Shown here in pieces: positions 13,501 to 25,182 of a stretch of 64,000 nt of DNA. Made by a program: the position numbers and the translations under genes. Below the pieces are notes generated by a model that was not told the origin of the DNA, made no database searches, and saw only the letters and a program-made list of their open reading frames with translations. Source of the stretch: Sipunculus nudus (lineage: Eukaryota > Annelida > Sipuncula > Golfingiida > Sipunculidae); assembly GCA_026874595.1 (NCBI GenBank), contig CM049311.1:37778676-37842675 (forward strand). Reading direction: 5' to 3'. Numbering within the stretch: position 1 is the first letter of the stretch; the number at the start of each line of letters is the position of its first letter.

Positions 13501-16500
13501 TGTCGGCTTTTTATCGGTAGAATTAATCGTTGAGACCAACCTTGTAGACAAGTAATGCTTTTAGACGGCGGGATATCTCTCTCACGGTCTTTTCTGTATC
13601 CTGTATCAAAAGCAAAATTCTGAATGACAGCGCTTTGTCTACACCTTGATCAGTGTTGTTAGCATGATCTTATTATTAACCAAGCAAATAAGCTTCACAT
13701 AACAACTTCAATCTGTGGATCCTCGATAACAATGAATTGCCAATAGCAACTCCCTTGTCACAGCTCACCTGGTTTTTATTGTATATCCAACTAGTATACT
13801 TGAACCGTTCCGATAAATTTGATCTTAACATGTCGCAATTATCTGAGCAGGCTCGTCCATCCTTTGTTATACCGAACTCTGATACTAAAGCTTGTTTATA
13901 TGAGGGGTCTAGTGCTTCAGATACACTTGTTCCATCTTCGAAGCCGCAGTGCACTTTTTTCCAAAGAACTGCTTAAATGTAATCATTAATTGTGCTAGAT
14001 CTCTAACATAGATGAAAAAGGCGGTAGGATAACGATACCACTAACATAGCGCTGACCCTGTTGACATGTTTTACCAGCATGTTTGACCCGATGATCTGTC
14101 TCTTAGCTGCGCTGGTCCATTTTGTAGCCTCACCGTTGATGGTGCTTCTCAAGCTGCAGATGTGACACCTTTGCCTAGTCGTTTTTCATGCTACTCATGC
14201 ACCGTAAAAAATCCTACCGTACCAACGTCTTGAGCATCACAACACTAGACGTTCTGTTTGTAGGATACAAGTTCCTGAAATATCTATACTGTTTTACTCC
14301 CTGCAGCAACAGCAGGCAGAAAGTAGTCTTTTTAGATACCAATCATGAATGGCAGGCAGAGGACAGATAGAGATAGGAAGATCGTGAGTTGAGCAAATCT
14401 GCAGGCCATTGATGTTGCTCTTCCCAACCCCCTGCTTCACTCATCTTGTTCGTGGCCCAAGGTCATAGCGCTTACTGCAAGGCAAAAAGGATGGATTCTC
14501 AGGCATCGTACGCATCCAAAGTTTTCCTGGCATATCAATCAATATAATATTGATATTAAATGAAATTTACTAATTTTGAGCTCCGGTGCTGGGACGTTTC
14601 TTTCAAGAAACGAAATAATGACAGTTTGAGGAAATTTCCCTATGTTCTGATATTTTTAACCTGTTTATAGAAGCGGATCCAGGGGGGAGACCCCCCCCCC
14701 CCTTTTTTTCATCCGAAGAATCCTTTTTATAAGAGTTTCAAACAAAGTTTTGCGGTTTAGACCCCCCCCCTTTCCGAACGTCGGCGCCTGTTTTTCATTA
14801 CTCCTCATGGGTTGGACCCCCCTTTTCCCCGAACACTGGATCCGCCCCTGGTTTAGCAAAGTGATTGTTTGTTATCATGTTGTCCCAGGATTATATATTT
14901 TGTTTATCGAAAACCTATAATAAAAAGGGGAAAAATATCGCCCGCCCACTCCGATTTATGAAAAAAAGTGCCAGAGAAACATACTTTGTTTTGCCTAACA
15001 TGTGATTTTGTGCACTGCATGTGAATAACATATGAAGCGAAATATGCAGATCAAGGGCGTCATGGCTATCTAGCTTCCAGGAAAATGTCATATAAAAATA
15101 TACGGTGAAAGACAAATATAAACAAATTACTTATCCCAAATTCTTGTTTTGAAAAAGTACATAACTTTGTCTTTCAGATCCATGCACTCGTCCTGCCATC
15201 CTGGATGATCCCCAGGCCTCTAGAAGCATTTTTAATGACCTGACTCAGAGCGAAATGCCAAAATGTGACCGTGACCTCAAAACAGACTGGTATCGAGTGG
15301 TATCTCCCTCCGGTGGCGATTTGGTAAACTTGTGTCCTGGAACAGGCCGATGTGGAAGTTTGTTTCCTATTTGGATGGAAGGTAAAAAAGGTTTTCTGCA
15401 GCGGCGTAAATTTATCCTCAGGGGTAGGGGACGACTCATAGAGTAGAATGTTTTTGTTAACTTATACGCATATAGCATTATCTCATTGTTCTATGAAAAT
15501 GCATGTGAGCCTGCATGTGCACATAATGCATGTAAACCTGCATGCATATACACATAATGCATGTGAACTTTGATATATTTGAGATATTACAACCAAGTTA
15601 AGATTAAAACAATATGGTAAATTAGACAGGCTCAAAACTCTCATTATACTTACTTAAATATTTTATTTCCAGTATATAAATCCAGTATATAAATTCTACT
15701 CTCTGAAATGCAGGGGATGATAACATTTATCACCCCCTCCCTTTGCCAAAATGTGGCGGGGATATATACCCCATTCCCCCTTGGATTGGCGCCCCTGGGT
15801 TTACGTATCATCTATGCTTATATTTACCTATTTATATGAGGCACAAGACATAGTTGCTTTATATTTTAAGGGTCAAGCATGCATTCCCTTAGCCGGCATC
15901 AAAGATAAAAGGAGCTAGTTTTCTATTCTATCTGGGCGTCCCTCCTACGTGTTATTTTTACTTATACCCTGTCTTTTATTGAAACATCCTGTTACTATAG
16001 TTCGCTTTGATCTGTTCCGAGCCACCCTTTTTTCAAAATTTTTAAAATGCCTTTAATTATTCACAATCATAACAAACATATGAAACGTGCGAACCTCCCT
16101 TAACACTTATTACTACACATTTAACATTTGGATTAAGAAACCAACAGAGTGATTATATGTGTAACACTTAATAATTTTTGCATAGAATGTCACACGAACG
16201 TTCTATAAGCAATGATGTTATTCCTGTCAAATTTATGTTTACCGAACCAGTTAATGTGTATATATAAGCAACCCAAGTCGCTCGAACGAACATTTGCATC
16301 CGCTGGTTTGGGCAAGTAGCGGCTTAACACTGGGCGATTATGACCGTCTCAAAGCTTGTTACGTAGGTTTAGAACGCAACCCTAGAGCTCAGACCCCTAT
16401 CGTACGAAGCGAAGCAGATTGAATACGCTACACCTGAAATCAGACCCCCCATCGCACGAAGCACTCCGATTTTTTTGGTTGGTTAAAATAAGATTGGACC

Positions 16501-17810
16501 TTAAATGTATCTATAGTATCTGATATATCTATCCTGTGGGTGCCCATTTGAAATTGGCGATTATTTTCACATACTTTAATTTAATCACACAGTTTGATAC
16601 TTATGGGGTAGAGGGACTGAGGCCTCATTTTGAGATGAAAAACCTCATCACAAAACCATTTGTTTTTTTTTTTTTACATATCACACGGTTTTTTCTTAAT
16701 CCTCTGAAGAAGTGACACGGGGTGCCATGGGTTTTCAGCCTTACTTTGATAGTCATTTTTCAAATATTCATAACATTGAATAACTATTCAGCAATTTTTA
16801 ACTATAGTTATTTGAGCATGTGACCGTTGCAGTGATGTAGGACTCGAGTCCAGTCCGGACTCGAGTCACATTTTTTAGTGACACCGACTTGGACTCGAGA
16901 ATCCTGGACTCGGACTTGTTCTCGGACCCGGAGATAAGGACTCGAGATATAAGACCGAGTCCATCTCGACTCCAGAAGAAAAACACTCTGCCATATAATA
17001 TAGAAGAAAATTACAAAATAATATCACTCTATATACCAAGCTTTGCTCAGCAGCGGGAGCTATAAATGGAATTAACCATCATAATAACACCAGGTGCAAC
17101 TAATAAATAAAATTGTACATGGTAATCTGAAATTTCTATTTAATTTTTTTTTATTAAATTATTTTTCTATTGGACTAGGACTTGGACCCAGGTTCCAAAT
17201 GACTCGGACTCGAAGGCGGTGGACTTGGACTAGAACCTCTGGGACTCGGATGATGTTGACTCGACTACATTTCTGGGTAATTGGCCTGGACCTTTATCAT
17301 GGTATCAGATAAATAGATTTTTCTCTCAGATGTTGATTTTACTTTATCACTTATATATTTTGCAAGGAATGGTTATGCCTAATTTTTTTAAATTTCAGAT
17401 TTACCTTCTAGAATTTTCTGCCATTTAATGAAAATTTTGCCAAATTCAATGGGCTTTCCACTACAAAACATACGTATATTTGATAGTCTGGCTCATTTCG
17501 TTCAAGCCATATGTCATTTGAGATAACATCACGATCACGATGTATGTATACTGTATATAGTTGTGTTGAAACCACCGGTTTCTGTGGTCTAGGGGTAGCA
17601 CACAGGACTGAAAGCCGGGAGGTCGTGAGTTCAAATCTAAGCCGAGGCGGTGAGATTTTCACGGTCGGCCCCCACCAAGGGAATGCTCTGAAGGATTAAT
17701 TGGAAGCCTGTGCCCCACAGCCGTGGGTCTCTCACAAACGAGTGCGTCTTGGGGTATGATGGTTTGTGTTAACTCGTCTTATCAAATTTACAAATATCCC
17801 CTGCTCCTTG

Positions 17811-17852
<42 letters not shown>

Positions 17853-19508
17853 TCTTCAGGAGTGTACCCGCCGTTGGACGGAAAGATCTACGACAAGCAA
17901 GCGTATATTCACAGGTTCGGTAACTGTAAAGATCAGGTTGTGACAGTGAAGGTCAAAAACTGTTCCTCATTCAATGTGTACTACTTGGTCCATCCACCAG
18001 GGTGTCCGATGCACTACTGCTTTGGTGAGCTTCACCTAACGCACTAAAATTCCTAATAAGAATCGACATCAAACACACAAACACACACATATATATCTCT
18101 CTATATATAAACATATATAAAGTTTATACATCCACAATAGGTTTGTTACATAACTCTTGCCTTAGCGCAGCAGGAATATACAGTTACAAGCCCCATTCGT
18201 CTGTCTTTTTTTTAGCAGAGCCTACAAATGTCGATCACATAAAAACAATGGCCATGATAGATTAAAATAAATAATATATATTAAAACATATCACGTACGT
18301 ACAACATTCTTTCTCGTACATACGAGAATTAATTAGGGTACGCATATTTGATATGTTACTATCTTGGACTCTTGTTTCATTACATTTGACAAAAGAGGAT
18401 TCTGAAATTATTTCTGTGAAATATTGAACAATTTGGCTGGACATTCGGAGAAGGTTTTTAAAGTTTATTTTTAGTTTTTCCCCTGTAAAATCTAAGTTAA
18501 TACAGAGAGCTAAAAAATAAGCTTAATCCGACAGAGTTTTTTAGATGACCGATTAATTTTTGCATAAAATTTGGTGATGCTAGTACCAGCTGTTTTTGAG
18601 ATAAACTGTGTTAACGTACAGACGACGGATGGCGCCCCACCATCGTATAAGCTCACAGGTTTGCTATAGAAGGAGAAGACACATGAAGTAAGAAACACGA
18701 AAGAACATCAATAGAATCTTGACAAATCTTGATTTGTGAAGTAGTGCGGTGCGACCACCAGGTGGCGTGCCATATTTATGTTTTGCGCCCCTTGTCCGGA
18801 GTGACTATTTACCGTTCGGGACGTCCGGGACCGTCCGACATCGTCCGGGACTCCCTGAATACCGTCCGGGACCTAGCTGTACAGCCCGGGACACCAGAAC
18901 TAGATTTAAATTTTACCTAAATGCATACAGACACTTATTGATGTTAAGTACACGTGGGTTCCAATCTCAGCCGAGGCGGTGAGGTTTTTCACGGTCGGCC
19001 CCCACCCAGGGTGAGCGCTCTGCAGGCTTAATGGGGAGGTTGTGCCCCACAGCCGTGTTTCACTCACATGCGAGTGCGTCTTTGGGGGGTTCCTCGGTGT
19101 TATGACCCAGCAATTGGGATGATTATACACCCAGGACCCGCAGGTGCGGTAGACACCGGGCCTGGTGACACCAGGATATAAAAATGATAGGAAGCGAGTG
19201 CTACCGCCCTGTCAAGTAGTCCCAAACCGAAATGGAAACTCTGCAGATGTACATACTTAGGTTAAGAAATAGATAAGACAGCATTAAAAAAATGGTGGCG
19301 GTTACCTCAACCAAAAAATATATATAAAAAAGTACACGATTTTATTTTCCAGATCCCATGAAATATTGCTTTAATTAATTAGCGACTGTACAGTGATTTT
19401 GTTATTTTTAGTAACGATTCTATCTGTTTAAAGAGAGATAAAAGATACCTTATAATTCCACCCACAATTGTGTAAACAACTACACACAATATATTAATGA
19501 TAGAATGA

Positions 19509-19586
<78 letters not shown>

Positions 19587-22500
19587 ATAAAAATAAGTAA
19601 CGTCATCAATATGGAATATAATTAAATATATCTATGAGGGTCGCATTTTTTTTTACCATGAGGATGAGGCCTTTATTGATGTGCGTATTGCTGATAGTAT
19701 CATGTATTGGAAATATAATTAATGAAACGTTATTATTACTGCAATATGGAATATAATAAAATATATCTATTAGGGTCGCCTTTGTTGACCATGAGGATTA
19801 GGCCTTAATTGATATGCATATTGCATATAGATTAATAATATTAATAATAATAATATAATCATTAACATGGCGTTAAACTGATAAATTCATATTAAATTAT
19901 AATAATCAATATATGTGGAATATAATCACATGATCTTTGAGTGTTTTGCAATGTAGTATATTTCGTTATTGTGCATTTGTGCGCAACAGCCAGGTCTGTT
20001 TAGGGCTGGATTTGTTGACCCGGACGGTATACTGGAGGCCCAATCGGTCCCGGAAGGTCTGTTTGCATTTAAGTAATACTTTTAAGCTTAATCTGGTGTC
20101 TGGGACGGTATCTTAGTGACCCGGGCGGTACAGCCATATCCCGGATGGTATTCAGGGAGTCCGGGAAGGTGTCGGACGGTCCCGGACCGTAAATAGTCAC
20201 ACCCCCACTTGTCCCTTTTTACCATTTGTGTAGAGGAATGATCGAACTTTTTTAGAACGAAATATTGACAGATATTCTAATAAAAATGAATATGTATTCG
20301 CGGGTGGATATATTTGCTCCATAAGCTTATGAATCAACGCAAGTGATAATAACACAACTGTGTTCCATGCACGTCTGTTTTTTTTTATCTGGTCAAACAA
20401 GCAACTGTGATAGACAGCATTTAACAGTGCTTATAATGACATTACTATTATATCCACTGACTAACCCAGTCTAACACTACGCGGGCGATATCTTACAAGG
20501 CTTTCAGTCTTTCACACAAACACACACACCATCACACACACATTATCGGAAAAATAACTCTCTGACACAGAAGTAAATATTTAATTCCGCTTATTTATTC
20601 AAATATGCAAAATTATGGAATGTATATCATTAAATATGTAAAGAACAAAATTATTGTAGCAGAAATCAATTCTAAAGGAAAATTACCCCTGGATAAAAAG
20701 ATTTCTATTTAGGATTATCAAATTGGGTTAGCCCCTATAGAATGACTGTTTTTCGAAGGGTATACCCTTAGTTTGAAAGAGTATACAAAAATCCGAAAAT
20801 GAAAATTAGACAGAAACTTAAAACATGCTACATGCCATTTCGTACACAACTTAACTGAAGTTAGTGTTGATGATTCAAGTATGAGTTTGTATTGCTGTTA
20901 TTGATGTCTCTGATTAAATTTCGCGAACTGGATTTGTTACTAAATTTGATTATAACCAATGTATAGTCGGAATGTTTTTGTCTTGATCGAAAAAAAAATG
21001 AGTTGTTTAACATATAATTAATGTAAATAATATTTATTATATAATTATTGAACATATATTTACTCTATATTTTAGTATTATTTATAAAAGACAAATTTTA
21101 AAATGTAAGAATACTCTAGATGATCCACAATTGTTTTGTTATTCACAGTAATTATAGTTTTAAACGCATAAGTTTGGCGAATGTTGTAGGGGATACTCCA
21201 TTGCATGACCTCACAACAAGATCCAGCACCCAGAAAAGGATAGTGACGTCATCAAGTATAGAGTCAACAGACACTCAAACAGGTCCGTATGTACCGGCTT
21301 ATGTTTCAACCATACTCTAAGAAAAAAAGGGTTCCTTGATGGTTTTATCATATTCCGGTTAGTTAACCAGGGAAAACATCAACATATAAGTATTGGTTTA
21401 CATAGTGAATTATGGTCAAACTGAGATTTTAGAAATACCACATGAGATACAGCTGACTATCTTCCATGTTCTCTTTCCACCAAAACCCCTTCAATAATGT
21501 CTTTAGAAATCCTTTGTTTTACACATCTTGGCTGACAAATATTGTCCTCTTCAAAGTGGTCCCAGCCACGTCTCGGTCTGTTGAGATGCTGTCGGTTTCT
21601 GTAAGGCTGTGGACTGACCAACAAATGCCAAACTTCTTCATGTATCTATAGTGATGCCTTTTTCTTCTATTTGATTTCCTTGGTAGTTTTGCAGTCTATT
21701 TTTACCTTTCCTTATTCTCTATATTCAGAATGCCTTCATCAGTTTACTATGTAGCTCCAATCAAGTGTCAATGAAATTGTGTCGATTGCGGTTGATTTTT
21801 GTATAGTTTTAAACTTTAGTGTACTGGTAGACTTTTAGAATTAAATACTGGTAGATTTTTATGGTCCTTTTTTAGCTGCCTGAATGTCAACTGAGCTTTA
21901 ACAATGATAATCAGGACGTCAATTTTTAAACCCAGAAGGTCATTTCGTAATATTACCCTTGAACTCCAAATTTAGGTCACGTTGACATATATCCTTGTAC
22001 AAGCCCAATGCATGATTTGGAGGACCTTGACAGTCAGAAATTTCTCAGTGTTCCTGGTGACTGAGCAACTATTTTGTGTTGGTTCAGGGTATTTAAATCA
22101 TTAGCATCATCTTAACATTTAAGGCTACCAGAATGAAATTTATCTCAAAACTGTACAAGTTTTGTTTTAGTTATTGGCGATTTATCCCAATATTTGACGA
22201 TGTTTACATTGTTACAGGTGACCTTTTTATTGTGTGCAGCGGTCTTGCATGTGTGTCTTTTATTGTGCGCAGGGGTGCTCCATGCGTTGTTGACATTTGG
22301 TTCGTGTGCCACGCGTAGCTCTTGTTTTTGCGGCCTCGCCTGGCCGGATGTTGCAGGCTCGGTTTAATCCGCATTGGTTTAACCCTGGCGTGTAGATACA
22401 CAGCGTTCTTTGTTCTAGTATGTTCTTTGAGTGTGTTTATTATGTTAGGTTCTTTAGATTGTTCGAGAAGACGAAAATTCTCGGCTTGGGGTGGAAAGTT

Positions 22501-23770
22501 ATATAAAGAGGCTGTGTTTTTAAAGCCGGGAGAGAGGTGAGAGAATATTCCAGCGGACACAGAAGCGTGAAAGTCAGTTTGTGGGACCTATTACGATAAG
22601 TGCGGCAATTATAGATTTTCTTCAGATATTCTTCTGGATTTGTGACTAATCTTATTTGGTCTTCGGTTTACTTTAGGGATTGTTACAAGAGCTTAACATT
22701 GGACTGTTATTCTCTGAGAAGATTTGTGTGAACTATTCATCCGGCTTATACATTTTAAAGAACTTTTCGCTGTGACAGTGATGGTATCCAGGTCCTGTGC
22801 ACTTTGTTTATTAGGCTGTGTAATTATATTGATTTGCTTTTATACTGTTGTGTACTGTGTAATTGTACTGATTAAGTGAATTGTAATGTTAGGGTTGTTT
22901 TAAGAATAAATTATAGTTACTTCTTTATTCAAACCCCTGGACATTTCACGCTGCCTAGTGTTACAGAATCTGATTTTTGTTTTCATTATGAAATTTATGT
23001 TCATCACGCATACGATATTAGGTTCCGTAACAACATATGTACACAGGCATAATGTAATTTGTTTTACCAAATGCACCAGGAATGGCTGCAACTAACACCT
23101 CAAAATGTTGCGGTAATATAGATCTACTGATCATTTTTTCCCATGCAAGTCAGAAAATTTCCCTTTATGAACAAGGTTAACTAATCGTTAGGGAAAGGGT
23201 AAGTAAATAAGTATGATTTTTACAATTTTAAGTGATTGCATTCATTATGTCTGGTAAACAATAACAAAAATCTTAGGAATTACTGGGGCTCTTCAGGAGT
23301 GCTCGGGGTATGAGGACCAATTTTTCCCAGATTTAGTGGGCGCCTCCGCCCATTTTGACGAAGAACTTGGAAAAAATCACCTTGATACCAAATAAAGCCC
23401 CCAGTGTTGCACTTTGCACCATTTGCAAGAATCCTGTATAAAGTTTACAAGCATACCTTGATTCATGTATTTTCCACTTTCAGGCTCGCTTCCTGAACAG
23501 GCCATCACAACAGGAAATTCTTCCAATAACTTTGTGTCAGGAAAACCGCCCGCACAAGCAGAAACCTCGAATGTAAATCCCAAGTGGTATTTGATGCTTC
23601 TCTCACTTCCCGTAATCGTGTTGTTGGTGTTTGTCGCAAAAGTAATGCTGCCCCGTCTACGTCGTCGCCAGGTTCATAATAGAATTGTTGCTTCTCCCTG
23701 GGAATCGCAGACGAGACTTGCTTCAGAGGATGAGGGGATTCATGAGGGTATCAGGGGGCAAGAGAACTAG
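10549..23770 (+). CDS. Single-pass membrane protein with signal peptide, D8C domain and C-terminal transmembrane helix
   Basis: Coding exons 10549-10642, 15178-15381, 17860-18024, probably 21190-21282, and 23484-23770, all phase 1 with GT-AG junctions. Without the optional fourth exon it encodes 249 residues, with it 280. Exon 1 gives a signal peptide ending near SAHAQG. Exons 2-3 make a D8C domain with all eight cysteines (DPC, PKC, NLC, GRC, GNC, KNC, GCP, YCF) and the WYRVVSPSGGD and IWMEG motifs. The last exon gives a short linker, a hydrophobic helix starting at WYLMLL, a basic stop-transfer stretch (PRLRRRQ) and a tail of about 40 residues. D8C exon lengths and phases equal those of the minus-strand VWDE-like gene, so it is a paralogue of that gene's N-terminal half. 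Unlike VWDE it has no VWD region. It is likely a cell-surface protein; no function is assigned. An upstream in-frame ATG at 10519 is possible. Confidence 0.78.
10862..12916. repeat. Composite dispersed repeat containing 179-180-bp tandem units
   Basis: Begins TGCCCCCGCCACAAAGTGGC and ends GGCGGGGGCATTCGTGTCG...CATCTAG. Five units starting at ACGGAC occur at 10951, 11131, 11311, 11490 and 11669. Each carries CGCAATGCCTGCAGATATTGG, ATTTTTGGTGTGT, CAGATCGAGTTCGC and GTTGACCTACTTTTGACC. Two more diverged units follow at about 12535-12900, after an inserted repeat. It lies in intron 1 of the D8C membrane gene. Confidence 0.85.
11855..12530 (-). mobile_element. Dispersed repeat with TTTTTAGCTC end, inserted in the 180-bp satellite
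   Basis: Starts TTTTTAGCTCTCAGCTCATAG, then a TCCGTCCGTCCG stretch and a GATATCTC-type block. Read on the minus strand, it ends in the GGACGGACGG...AGCTGAGCTAAAAA signature also present at 48560-48835 in the opposite orientation. It interrupts the satellite array. No coding capacity is seen and the class is unknown. Confidence 0.55.
14669..14851. mobile_element. MITE-like element with GCGGATCCAG inverted ends
   Basis: The left end is AGAAGCGGATCCAGGGGG and the right end, reversed, is CCAGGGGCGGATCCAG. The interior is rich in C-runs and has no coding potential. A relative lies at 6932-7084. It is in intron 1 of the D8C membrane gene. Confidence 0.55.
16828..17275. mobile_element. Non-autonomous element with ACTCGAGTCC-rich inverted ends
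   Basis: The left part is GATGTAGGACTCGAGTCC followed by many GGACTCG words. The right part, reversed, is ATGTAGTCGAGTCAAC, again followed by GAGTCC words. The middle is AT-rich and non-coding. A third patch of the same GAGTCC family lies in a NudC intron (53355-53515). It sits in intron 2 of the D8C membrane gene. Confidence 0.55.
17574..17765 (+). mobile_element. tRNA-derived SINE
   Basis: The head resembles a tRNA gene, with a box A match (TGGTCTAGGGG, 17585-17595) and a box B match (GAGTTCAAATC, 17627-17637), an internal RNA polymerase III promoter arrangement. The body (GCCGAGGCGGTGAG, TTTTCACGGTCGGCCCCCACC, TGCCCCACAGCCGTG, GAGTGCGTCTT) recurs at 18955-19220. There is no acceptor stem or tRNA fold to suggest a working tRNA. 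Confidence 0.7.
17812..17851. repeat. (TA)n microsatellite next to a splice acceptor
   Basis: Forty bases of alternating T and A that end 8 bases before the AG that precedes the third coding exon of the D8C membrane gene. Confidence 0.97.
18400..18700. repeat. Dispersed repeat also found near 40.1-40.45 kb
   Basis: Shares long blocks such as CAGAGTTTTTTAGATGAC, TTTTGCATAAA, GGTGATGCTA and CAGACGAC with 40085-40450. It belongs to the same composite repeat landscape as the GTGGCGCCAC satellite. Confidence 0.6.
18955..19220 (+). mobile_element. 5'-truncated copy of the tRNA-derived SINE
   Basis: Begins at the box B-like GGGTTCCAATCTC and then follows the 17.6-kb SINE (GCCGAGGCGGTGAGG, CACGGTCGGCCCCCACC, TGCCCCACAGCCGTG). 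It extends further 3', with CACCGGGCCTGGTGACACC and AGTAGTCCCAAACCGAAAT. It lies inside the long-TIR element. Confidence 0.65.
19511..19585. repeat. (CT)n microsatellite
   Basis: About 75 bases of CT dinucleotides with one CACT interruption. Confidence 0.97.
19607..19830. repeat. 135-bp tandem duplication
   Basis: CAATATGGAATATAAT...AGGGTCGC...ACCATGAGGAT...GGCCTT starts at 19607 and again at 19742, inside the long-TIR element. A weaker third start lies near 19908. Confidence 0.7.
21190..21282 (+). CDS. Probable Ser/Thr-rich stalk exon of the D8C membrane gene
   Basis: A 93-nt segment with an upstream TTGTAG acceptor and a CAG/GTCC donor. It is phase 1 at both ends, like every other exon of this gene, and so keeps the frame whether included or skipped. 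It would encode 31 residues rich in Ser and Thr (TTRSSTQ, VTSSSIESTD), typical of a membrane-proximal, O-glycosylated stalk. The acceptor is weak, so it could be a chance open segment. Confidence 0.4.
22210..23032 (+). mobile_element. Solo LTR, copy 1 (823 bp)
   Basis: Starts TGTTACAGGTG and ends TTCCGTAACA, giving TGTTAC/GTAACA inverted termini. A 4-bp duplication ACAT flanks it (22206-22209 and 23033-23036). A TATATAAAG box lies at 22500-22508 and an AATAAA at 22905-22910, giving a U3-R-U5 order on the plus strand. No internal region or second LTR is adjacent, so it is a recombined solo LTR. It lies in the last intron of the D8C membrane gene. Confidence 0.85.
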
Positions 23771-24347
23771 TATATTATTGGGAATTATGAGACGCTTCGT
23801 ATTACAAACATTACGCCCGGATACTATCAGGAGTTAAATCGTAACCAATTACAGATACAAGTATGGTTTGTCAATACAAACAATTGAGGACACATCACAT
23901 CAGAGAATACATTTCAACGTTTTCAATATTAAGACGCCAAACATGCAAAGAAATATGTGACAGAGAGCAGAGGTGCATAGTCTATTTTACAGAATTATAT
24001 TAACAAACATAAGAATTGTTATTCACGAGGATTACAAAACTGAACAAATTGGGTCGTTTCATTTTTTGTGTGTCATAACGAAATTTGCGCTCTTTTGAAC
24101 ATTGAGGCCTACTTAACACAGGACCGGGACAGCAGGGCTACGAACGCATGTACGCGCTGCTAGTGTTTACGCCAAGGAACAAGACATCTTGCTACCCCGA
24201 AACAAGCGGCGAGGCACAGCGAATGAGGCAATATTTGTTTAACTGTTATTAAATAACTATAAACCAATTTGCCCTATTGATATTTGTTACATACCTTCCG
24301 GCCTTCAGTTGGTAAATTAAACTCGCACACGAAGTTTTCTGCTATAC

Positions 24348-24353
24348 AATAAA
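24348..24353 (+). promoter_or_regulatory. Candidate polyadenylation signal of the D8C membrane gene
   Basis: AATAAA about 580 bases after the stop codon. It is the first exact match I noted downstream. AT-rich sequence makes chance matches common. Confidence 0.25.
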
Positions 24354-25182
24354 ACATGGTGTAGACTGGAAACAATTAGTCCCGAGTTACGTTTCTGACC
24401 CAACAAAACACTAAAAAGTAATGCAAGTTCACCTGCAAATATGCTGCCATGATAGAAAATAAATCCATCAGATATAGAACCCACAGGTAATGCATTTATG
24501 ATAAAAAAAGGGGATGTCAACAAACGTCCCTAACTGAATGAACATTTTCACCGGTTGAGGTTACTATTTACAATGTCTTGCACTTGTCCATCCTCCACTG
24601 AATATTGTGATAATTAAACACAATCGGCAATTAATCTAGCGGGAGTTTTTCCTCTGCTAAGGTATCAGAGTGATAAAACTTGATAATATACCTCACGTTC
24701 TACATCACGCTGTCAACTACGATAAAAAAAAGGAAAGCCGTCAGGTGTTTCTGTTCTTTCTAACATCGCCCATATAGGGTGGAAAAAGATTCGGTAATAT
24801 TCACCTTAGCATATATAGGAGAATCCCCCTGCATGTTGTTAAGGTAGCAGGACTGGTTAAAATCCTAAAAATTGGTGTTTTTTTCAATAAAAGGTATACG
24901 TAATATTGAATATTGGGCGGATCTAATGCAGCTGAGCACAATTTGGGTCGCCGATTGCATTTTGTGGAAAAGGGTGATTTCTATTCAGTAAACACCAAGA
25001 TGTGTTGACAGGGTGTTTGTAAACCTAACTCCAGCCCTTCCACAGGCCCGTCAATCACTCTGCCCCTAGCCCTCACCTGGTTCATTCAGCCAATCACGAG
25101 GTGCAAGTGTTAAATTAATGCATGGGCCAAGTATCTCCGTGCACGAGGTGGCAAGAACTGACAGTCGACGTTTGACAGCCTA

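Larger units (their letters stand above)
18798..20207. mobile_element. 1.4-kb element with ~105-bp terminal inverted repeats and 7-bp target duplication
   Basis: The left end starts GGAGTGACTATTTACCG and is dense in CCGTCCGGGAC words. The right end, reversed, starts GGTGTGACTATTTACGG and follows the same word order for about 105 bases (ACTCCCTGAATACC is common to both). CTTGTCC flanks both sides (18791-18797 and 20208-20214). The interior has no transposase. It contains a truncated SINE, a CT microsatellite and a 135-bp tandem duplication, so it is a non-autonomous, long-TIR DNA element in intron 3 of the D8C membrane gene. The superfamily is uncertain. Confidence 0.72.

Noticed and set aside
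13676-13976. 92-codon minus and 79-codon plus frames in intron 1 of the D8C membrane gene
   Set aside because: The minus frame has protein-like composition but no recognised motif, no convincing boundaries and no partner exon, so I could not support a gene.
17577-17650. tRNA gene
   Set aside because: Boxes A and B are present, but a clover-leaf with a matching acceptor stem is not. The body repeats at 18955, so it is a SINE.
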